Positions 58,722 to 64,000 of a stretch of 64,000 nucleotides of DNA are shown here, one piece after another. The notes under the pieces are model-generated. The model made no database searches, was not told the origin of the DNA, and saw only the letters and a list, made by a program, of their open reading frames with translations. Source of the DNA: Ruminococcus sp. (GTDB taxonomy: Bacteria; Bacillota; Clostridia; Oscillospirales; Ruminococcaceae); NCBI GenBank assembly GCA_015066805.1, contig SVNP01000009.1, positions 1 through 64,000 of the forward strand, read 5' to 3'. A program made the translations under genes and the position numbers. How positions within the stretch are numbered: position 1 is the stretch's first letter; each line of letters opens with the position of its first letter.

Positions 58722-60047
58722 ATGAGCGAGTTTTTCCAGAACATCGGCAAGATCCCCTTTGAGGGCAAGCAGTCCACCAATCCCCTGGCATTCAAGTATT
58801 ACAACCCCGATGAGATCATCGACGGCAAGCCTATGCGTGAGCATCTGAAGTTTGCCCTTTCCTGGTGGCACACCATGGGCGGCGACGGCACCGATATGTT
58901 CGGCTGCGGCACTACCGACAAGACCTGGGGCGAGACCGATCCCATGGCAAAGGCAAAGGCTAAGGTCAATGCCGCTTTCGAGATCATGGACAAGCTGTCC
59001 ATCGACTACTTCTGCTGGCATGACCGTGATCTTTCCCCTGAGTTCGGCACTCTGGCAGAGACCAACGCCAAGTTTGACGAGATCGTTGACTACGTTGCCG
59101 AGATGATGAAGCTGAACCCCGGCAAGAAGCTGCTGTGGGGTACCGCAAAGTGCTTCGATCACCCCCGCTTTATGCACGGCGCAGGTACTTCTCCCTCTGC
59201 CGATGTATTTGCATACGCAGCCGCACAGATCAAGAAGGCAATTGATGCTACCATCAAGCTGGGCGGTCAGGGCTATGTGTTCTGGGGCGGCCGTGAGGGC
59301 TACGAGACCCTGCTGAACACCAATCTGGGTCTGGAGCTGGACAACATGGCTCGTCTGCTGAAGATGGCTGTTGCTTATGCACGTTCCCGGGGCTATACCG
59401 GCGATTTCTACATTGAGCCCAAGCCCAAGGAGCCTACCAAGCATCAGTATGACTTTGATACCGCTACCGTAATGGGCTTTTTGACCAAGTACGGTCTGGA
59501 TAAGGACTTCAAGATGAACATTGAAGCCAACCACGCTACTCTGGCACAGCACACCTTCCAGCATGAGCTGCGTGTTGCCCGTGAAAACGGCGTGTTCGGT
59601 TCCATTGATGCCAACCAGGGCGATCCGCTGCTGGGCTGGGATACCGACCAGTTCCCCACCAACATCTACGATGCAACCCTGTGTATGTATGAAGTCATCA
59701 AGGCAGGCGGCTTTACCAACGGTGGTCTGAACTTTGATGCCAAGACCCGCCGCGGCTCCTTTACCGCAGAGGATATCTTCCTCAGCTACATTGCAGGTAT
59801 GGATACCTTTGCTCTGGGCTTTAAGGCTGCCCGTGCCCTCATCGCAGACGGCAGAATCGACAAGTTTGTGGATGACCGCTATGCAAGCTGGACTACCGGC
59901 ATCGGTAAGGATATCATCGACGGCAAGGCCGATATGGTTGCACTGGAGAAGTATGCTCTGGAGAAGGGCGAAGTGACCGATTCTCTCACCAGCGGCCGTC
60001 AGGAGCTGCTGGAGGCAATCCTCAACAATGTTCTCATGAACCTGTAA
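58722..60047 (+). CDS. xylA: Xylose isomerase
   Basis: 441 residues, class II length (about 440). Active-site residues are in place: His100 in [13 protein letters not shown], the WGG motif [16 protein letters not shown], metal ligands Glu231 ([19 protein letters not shown]), [15 protein letters not shown]-like [19 protein letters not shown] and [21 protein letters not shown]. The enzyme converts D-xylose to D-xylulose in the cytoplasm with divalent metal. AGGAGGT precedes the ATG at 58722; the ORF's earlier ATG at 58629 overlaps the previous gene. xylB follows 104 bp later with a hairpin between, so the two form an operon consuming xylose released by GH11. Confidence 0.97.
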   Translation: MSEFFQNIGKIPFEGKQSTNPLAFKYYNPDEIIDGKPMREHLKFALSWWHTMGGDGTDMFGCGTTDKTWGETDPMAKAKAKVNAAFEIMDKLSIDYFCWHDRDLSPEFGTLAETNAKFDEIVDYVAEMMKLNPGKKLLWGTAKCFDHPRFMHGAGTSPSADVFAYAAAQIKKAIDATIKLGGQGYVFWGGREGYETLLNTNLGLELDNMARLLKMAVAYARSRGYTGDFYIEPKPKEPTKHQYDFDTATVMGFLTKYGLDKDFKMNIEANHATLAQHTFQHELRVARENGVFGSIDANQGDPLLGWDTDQFPTNIYDATLCMYEVIKAGGFTNGGLNFDAKTRRGSFTAEDIFLSYIAGMDTFALGFKAARALIADGRIDKFVDDRYASWTTGIGKDIIDGKADMVALEKYALEKGEVTDSLTSGRQELLEAILNNVLMNL

Positions 60048-60064
60048 TTCATTCCGCAGACCGA

Positions 60065-60091
60065 AAGGGGACGGTAAAAACCGCCCCCTGA
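60065..60091 (+). other. Hairpin between xylA and xylB
   Basis: GGGGACGG-TAAAAA-CCG.CCCC forms a strong hairpin without a U-tract. It may protect the xylA message or reduce read-through; neither is shown. Confidence 0.4.
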
Positions 60092-60151
60092 GGCCTGTTT
60101 GCCTGCAACATGAAAAAAGGAATTCCCACTACATAAAAGGAGTACACCCAT

Positions 60152-61675
60152 ATGGCATACTTTATTGGTGTAGATATCGGTACCAGCGGTACCAAAACCG
60201 TTTTGTTCGACGAGCTGGGCAATGTGATCACCTCTGCCACCGTGGAATACCCCATGTATCAGCCGCAAAACGGTTATGCGGAGCAGATGCCTCAGGATTG
60301 GGACAACGCTGTGATGCAGACGCTTGCTGCTGTGATGAAGGACAGCGGCGTGGATAAGGATGATGTCAAGGGCATCGGTCTTTCGGGCCAGATGCACGGC
60401 CTTGTGATGCTGGATGAAAACAACGCAGTCATCCGCCCCTCTATTATCTGGTGCGATCAGCGCACCGCTGCCGAGTGTGAGGAGATCACCCAAAAGGTAG
60501 GCGCAGAGCGTCTGATCGAGATCACCGCAAACCCCGCACTCACCGGCTTTACCGCCTCCAAAATTCTCTGGGTGCGGAACCATGAGCCTGAAAATTACGA
60601 AAAATGCCGGCATATTCTTTTGCCGAAGGATTATATCCGCTTCCGCCTGACCGGCGAATACGCCACCGAGGTTTCCGATGCCTCCGGTATGCAGCTTCTG
60701 GATATCCCCAACCGCTGCTGGTCGGATGAAGTGCTGGAGAAGCTGAACATCGACAAAGCCCTGCTGGGCAAGGTCTACGAAAGCCCCGAGATCACCGGCT
60801 ATGTGACAGCGGAAGTGGCTGCACGCACCGGCCTGAAGGAGGGGACCCCCGTGGTGGGCGGCGCAGGCGATAACGCTGCTGCAGCCATCGGTACGGGCGT
60901 TGCCGAGGACGGCAAGGCATTCACCACCATCGGTACCAGCGGCGTGGTGTTTGCCCACAGCTCCAAGATTTCCATTGACCCCAAGGGCAGAGTCCATACC
61001 TTCTGCTGCGCCGTTCCCGGCTGCTGGCATGTAATGGGCGTGACCCAGGGTGCGGGACTGAGCCTGAAGTGGTTCCGCGATAATTTCTGCGATGCGGAAA
61101 AGCAGACCGCAAAATCCATGGGTGTGGATGAATACTATCTGATGGATAAAGAGGCGGAGCAATCTCCCATTGGTGCCAACCGCCTGCTGTATCTGCCCTA
61201 TCTCATGGGTGAGCGTACACCCCATCTGGATGCCAATGCCAGAGGCGTGTTCTTCGGTCTTTCTGCTATGCATCAGAAGCGGGATATGCTCCGTGCAGTC
61301 ATGGAGGGCGTGACCTATTCGCTCCGGGATTGTCTGGAGGTCTTCCGTGAAATGCAGATCACCGTGGATGATATGATGGCCTGCGGCGGCGGCGGTTCTT
61401 CCCCCTTGTGGAGACAGATGCTTGCCGATCTGTACGGCTGTCCCATCCAGACCCTTGCCTCCAAAGAAGGCCCCGCATTGGGTGTGGCCATTCTTGCCAT
61501 GGTGGGCACAGGGTACTATTCTACTGTTGCTGACGCCTGCAAGGCGATCATCAAAACCAACCAAACCTGCAACCCCAATGAGGCGGCTATGGCTGTGTAT
61601 GAACAATACTATCAGCTCTACCGCCGGATCTACCCCGCCCTGCAGACAGAGTTTACGGCACTTGCCGCACTCTGA
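60152..61675 (+). CDS. xylB: Xylulokinase
   Basis: 507 residues of the FGGY family. Motifs: YFIGVDIGTSGTKTVLFDELG at the N-terminus, GIGLSGQMHGLVMLDENN (substrate), the catalytic Asp in VVGGAGDNAAAAIGTG, IGTSGVVF and ACGGGGSSPLWRQMLADLYG. It phosphorylates D-xylulose at position 5 using ATP, giving xylulose-5-phosphate for the pentose phosphate pathway or phosphoketolase. AAAAGGAG precedes the start. It follows xylA and precedes two ATP-grasp genes by about 100 bp without a convincing terminator. Confidence 0.97.
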   Translation: MAYFIGVDIGTSGTKTVLFDELGNVITSATVEYPMYQPQNGYAEQMPQDWDNAVMQTLAAVMKDSGVDKDDVKGIGLSGQMHGLVMLDENNAVIRPSIIWCDQRTAAECEEITQKVGAERLIEITANPALTGFTASKILWVRNHEPENYEKCRHILLPKDYIRFRLTGEYATEVSDASGMQLLDIPNRCWSDEVLEKLNIDKALLGKVYESPEITGYVTAEVAARTGLKEGTPVVGGAGDNAAAAIGTGVAEDGKAFTTIGTSGVVFAHSSKISIDPKGRVHTFCCAVPGCWHVMGVTQGAGLSLKWFRDNFCDAEKQTAKSMGVDEYYLMDKEAEQSPIGANRLLYLPYLMGERTPHLDANARGVFFGLSAMHQKRDMLRAVMEGVTYSLRDCLEVFREMQITVDDMMACGGGGSSPLWRQMLADLYGCPIQTLASKEGPALGVAILAMVGTGYYSTVADACKAIIKTNQTCNPNEAAMAVYEQYYQLYRRIYPALQTEFTALAAL

Positions 61676-61725
61676 GCCGCAGAGAAATCCCGTCCACCGT
61701 ATCATCAACATTCAGAAAGGAGTGC

Positions 61726-61760
61726 CTGTCGGTTCCCTGTTTTTCTGCGGAGCCCGACAG
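61726..61760 (+). other. Hairpin between ribosome binding site and start of the first ATP-grasp gene
   Basis: CTGTCGG-21 nt-CCGACAG lies between AAAGGAG (61716-61722) and the ATG at 61774. It could bring the two closer or gate translation. A frame open upstream of 61774 (SVPCFSAEPDSNNIT) lacks a standard start codon. Confidence 0.35.
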
Positions 61761-61773
61761 CAACAACATCACC

Positions 61774-62712
61774 ATGGAAACTTTCAACGGCTGGCTGATC
61801 GTTAACAGCTACTACAACCCCGCAAAATTCCGTTCGCTCTACAAGCTGCTGGCAGAATCTGCCGAGAAAGCAGAGCTGCGCTATTCTATGTGGAGCTCCG
61901 ATGCCCTGCCTACCATCATCGGCAGCAAGGCCAGAGAACCTCGCCCCGATTTTGTTATCTTCTGGGATAAGGACGTGATGCTTGCCCGTGCGCTGGAGAT
62001 TGCAGGTCTGCGGCTGTTTAACGGCGCAGATGCCATTGCCGCTGCGGATGATAAGGTGAAGACCGCATTGCTGCTTGCCGAAAAAGGCATTCCCACACCC
62101 GATACCATTCCTGCACCCATCGTGTTTCCCGGCTGCAACCGCAACGGTGCCGCTGCTGAGCAGGCCGGTAAAATGCTGGGCTGGCCTATGATCATCAAGG
62201 AGAATAACGGCAGCTTCGGTCAGCAGGTGTATCTGGTGCATAATCTGGCAGAGGCCACCAAGGTGCTGGCTCGCATCGGCGAGAAGAACTGCCTGTTCCA
62301 GCGGTTTATTGAGCCCAGCCGCGGTAAGGATCTCCGTGTGACAGTGGTTGGCGGCAAGGTTGTCTGCGCTATGGAGCGTCATGCTGCCAACGGCGAATTC
62401 CGTTCCAATATCTCCAATGGCGGTACCGCCAGCGCAAGAGCCATTACTCCGTTGGAGGAAAAGCTTGCTCTGGATGCAACCGCTGCACTGGGTCTGGATT
62501 TTGCAGGCGTGGATATTCTCATGGGCCGCACCGAGGAGGAGCGTTATGTCTGTGAGGTCAACTCCAATCCCCAGCTTCAGAGCACCATTGACTGCTGCGG
62601 CGTAAATCCTGCTCTGGATATTATGTGGCATATCCGTTCCGAGGTGAAAAAGCTGAAGAACAATGCTGCCGCTGCAACGGTTGTACCCTCTGATTTTGAG
62701 GGAGTGCTGTGA
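61774..62712 (+). CDS. RimK-like ATP-grasp ligase, first of a tandem pair
   Basis: 312 residues. The ATP-grasp core follows RimK: FNGADAIAAADDKVKTALLLAEKGIPTPDT, MIIKENNGSFGQQVYLVHN (ATP-binding Lys), FQRFIEPSRGKDLRVTVVGGKVVCAMER, GEFRSNISNGGTA, FAGVDILMG and a metal-binding CEVNSNPQLQ. Such enzymes join an amino acid or amine to a carboxyl group with ATP; RimK adds glutamates to ribosomal protein S6. The start has no close ribosome binding site; AAAGGAG stands 51 bp upstream beyond a hairpin. It overlaps the second ligase by four bases. The substrate is unknown. Confidence 0.87.
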   Translation: METFNGWLIVNSYYNPAKFRSLYKLLAESAEKAELRYSMWSSDALPTIIGSKAREPRPDFVIFWDKDVMLARALEIAGLRLFNGADAIAAADDKVKTALLLAEKGIPTPDTIPAPIVFPGCNRNGAAAEQAGKMLGWPMIIKENNGSFGQQVYLVHNLAEATKVLARIGEKNCLFQRFIEPSRGKDLRVTVVGGKVVCAMERHAANGEFRSNISNGGTASARAITPLEEKLALDATAALGLDFAGVDILMGRTEEERYVCEVNSNPQLQSTIDCCGVNPALDIMWHIRSEVKKLKNNAAAATVVPSDFEGVL

Positions 62713-63518
62713 GAGGTCTGCTGATTTATCAGCCGGAGGACTTGGTGCGTAACCAATGGTTCGCACAGGAGCTTTGTAAAGAATCTGCACAATATGGCTT
62801 GGAGCTGCTGACGGTCACCACCGGGCAGCTCCTGCCTGCTTTTGTACCGGATGTGGTGGTCAATCGCAGTCGTGACAGTGCCATCTCCCGCCATTATGAG
62901 ACAATGGGTGTGCGCTGCTGCAACAATGCCGCCGTAACAGAGATCACCAATGACAAATGGCTGACCCATCAGTTTTTGCAGCAGCATGGTCTGCCCGTGG
63001 CAGAAACCTGCTTGCATACCCAAAGCACACCGCCGCCCCCTGTGTATCCCGTGATCTGCAAGCCTGTGGATGGTCACGGCGGTGCAGGAGTACGGCTTGT
63101 GGATTCGCCGGATGCCTACCTGCGCTGCAAGGAAGATCTGCCGCAGCGTTTTTTGGTGCAGCAGCCTATGGTGTTCGGCTGGGATATGCGGATCTATATG
63201 TTGGGCGGAACCGTCTATGCCGCCATGCTCCGTACCTCGCAAACCGATTTCCGCAGCAATTTCAGTCTGGGAGGTGCAGCAGAGCCCGTTTTGCTTTCCG
63301 CCGAAGCACAGCAGCTTGCAGAACAAACCGCCGCACTTTTTTCCGCCGATTTTGTGGGCATTGATCTGCTGCGGCACCCACAGGGGGGCTATGTCATCGG
63401 TGAGATCGAAGATGCTGTAGGCTGTCGTATGCTATATCAATATACGGAGCTTCAGCCGGTGCGGGATCTGGCAGCGTACCTTGCAAAAAAAACTGATACA
63501 TTGCATGGTGTGCCATAA
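62709..63518 (+). CDS. RimK-like ATP-grasp ligase, second of a tandem pair
   Basis: 269 residues, started by GTG in the overlap GTGA with the first ligase, so the two should be made together. It keeps the ATP-grasp layout in a shorter form: NNAAVTEITNDKWLTHQFLQQHGLPVAET, VICKPVDGHGGAGVRLV, FLVQQPMVFGWDMRIYMLGG, RSNFSLGGAA, DFVGIDLLRHPQGGYVIGEIEDAVGCRMLYQY. The last motif has Glu-Ile-Glu-Asp where most members have E.N, so metal binding may differ or activity may be lost. It differs too much from the first to be a recent duplicate. A terminator follows. Confidence 0.85.
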   Translation: MRGLLIYQPEDLVRNQWFAQELCKESAQYGLELLTVTTGQLLPAFVPDVVVNRSRDSAISRHYETMGVRCCNNAAVTEITNDKWLTHQFLQQHGLPVAETCLHTQSTPPPPVYPVICKPVDGHGGAGVRLVDSPDAYLRCKEDLPQRFLVQQPMVFGWDMRIYMLGGTVYAAMLRTSQTDFRSNFSLGGAAEPVLLSAEAQQLAEQTAALFSADFVGIDLLRHPQGGYVIGEIEDAVGCRMLYQYTELQPVRDLAAYLAKKTDTLHGVP

Positions 63519-63533
63519 CATATTCTATGAATT

Positions 63534-63578
63534 CAAGAGGAAATGCCCCATTTTACGGCGTTTCCTCTTGCTTTTTTT
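63534..63578 (+). terminator. Terminator after the ATP-grasp pair
   Basis: CAAGAGGAAA(T)GCC-9 nt-GGC(G)TTTCCTCTTG is followed by CTTTTTTT. Confidence 0.9.
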
Positions 63579-63596
63579 GGTGGGATAGGCTATAAT
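63568..63596 (+). promoter_or_regulatory. Promoter of the last lipoprotein gene
   Basis: TTGCTT (63568-63573) and TATAAT (63591-63596) are separated by 17 bp; the -35 box overlaps the end of the preceding terminator. Confidence 0.65.
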
Positions 63597-63631
63597 GAAA
63601 TTGTATTTTTTGTTTGTTTTGGGAGGATACC

Positions 63632-64000
63632 ATGCAAAAACGCATTCTCGCATTGCTGCTTGCAGCAACCCTGACCTGCGGCGGTCTGACCGCCTGTAAC
63701 GGCAGCAGCTCTCAGGGGGAGCTGAGCCAAGTAGAATCCGTCATCCACTATACCCCCATGGAGGCCATGTCCTTTGCCAAGGGTATGGTGAAGGTCACCA
63801 CAGAAAACTTCCTTACCGCCCCCACGGAGCTGACCCTTTCCGCCCCCGAAGGCGCAAGGATATACTACACGCTGGATGGCAGTGAGCCGGATGAATCCGC
63901 CGTCCTTTATGAGGCACCTATCCCCATGAAGGGCGAGATCAGCAACTTCCCCACCTCGCTGGTGCTGCGTGCCAAGGCGTATTTCGCCGACGGCTCTGTT
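63632..64000 (+). CDS. Lipoprotein with CHB_HEX-type domain (3' end outside window; CotH-like start)
   Basis: The first 123 codons are seen, still open at the window end. A lipoprotein signal peptide (MQKRILALLLAATLTCGGLTAC, lipidated Cys at 22) is followed by a Ser-rich spacer and, from about 58, a chitobiase/hexosaminidase C-terminal-like module (ELTLSAPEGARIYYTLDGSEPDES.. APIPMKG). In clostridia this arrangement often precedes a CotH kinase domain in surface or spore-coat proteins, but that part is not visible here. GGGAGGA precedes the start. A promoter overlaps the preceding terminator. Confidence 0.8.
   Translation, partial: MQKRILALLLAATLTCGGLTACNGSSSQGELSQVESVIHYTPMEAMSFAKGMVKVTTENFLTAPTELTLSAPEGARIYYTLDGSEPDESAVLYEAPIPMKGEISNFPTSLVLRAKAYFADGSV

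Overview
The window reads as chromosome of a cellulosome-forming, fibre-degrading Ruminococcus (Oscillospiraceae, Firmicutes). The evidence is four secreted enzymes (GH44, GH11, PL1, GH48) that end in nearly identical type I dockerins of the form GDVNCDG..VKI.DVILLNR, Thr-rich linkers, Gram-positive ribosome binding sites (AAAGGAGG), sigma-A promoters with 17-bp spacers, a GatCAB operon and an orphan Spo0A-type DNA-binding domain. The base composition looks moderately GC-rich by eye, which would suit a Ruminococcus champanellensis-like species better than R. albus. That species guess is inference.

Layout. 1-2.5 kb: the end of a hybrid histidine kinase, a LytTR response regulator and an HPt protein, then a receiver-less Spo0A C-terminal protein. 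2.6-4.4 kb: a DUF47/PhoU-like protein and a PiT phosphate transporter. 4.6-8.4 kb: a VWA protein, a macro-domain/HTH protein, a lipoprotein and an XRE regulator. 8.4-23.4 kb: the plant cell-wall region, with GH44-dockerin, a cytoplasmic GH113-like enzyme, NUDIX and HAD enzymes, tRNA-Ser and tRNA-Leu, GH11-CBM22-dockerin, LRR-dockerin, PL1-dockerin, a mechanosensitive-channel-like protein and GH48-dockerin. 24-28.8 kb: a four-gene Gld-type ABC transporter operon. 28.9-32.5 kb: a DUF4129-like membrane protein and a cytoplasmic GH3 beta-glucosidase. 32.6-38.3 kb: gatC-gatA-gatB facing queA and pyk. 38.4-45.8 kb: an SNF symporter, a BclA-like protein, an AI-2E-type permease, three wall-binding or spore-type proteins and an AGCS symporter. 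46-47.7 kb: OadG and OadB sodium-pump subunits, followed by a 364-bp palindromic repeat element. 48.1-54.6 kb: tyrS/AAA+/cyclophilin and AI-2E/nadA/membrane-protein operons. 54.9-64 kb: PcrA helicase, a membrane protein, xylA-xylB, two tandem RimK-like ATP-grasp proteins and the start of a lipoprotein with a CHB_HEX-type domain.

How the parts fit. Secreted dockerin enzymes attack cellulose (GH48, GH44), xylan (GH11) and pectin (PL1) from the cell-surface complex. Cytoplasmic GH3, GH113-like, XylA and XylB then process imported oligosaccharides and xylose, and pyruvate kinase feeds central metabolism. Sodium-coupled transporters (SNF, AGCS) and the OadB/OadG pair suggest use of a sodium gradient.

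The most unusual observations are: (1) the GatA in the gatCAB operon has an intact frame but lacks the whole Lys/cis-Ser/Ser amidase triad and about 90 residues; (2) a palindromic element with perfect 20-bp terminal inverted repeats lies exactly between two convergent terminators and shares their T-tracts; (3) GH48 has a ~300-nt leader with an attenuator-like hairpin and an upstream inverted repeat; (4) there is a VWA/macro-HTH pair, a stand-alone Spo0A effector domain and an overlapping pair of ATP-grasp ligases. No insertion sequence, prophage, CRISPR array or rRNA was seen.
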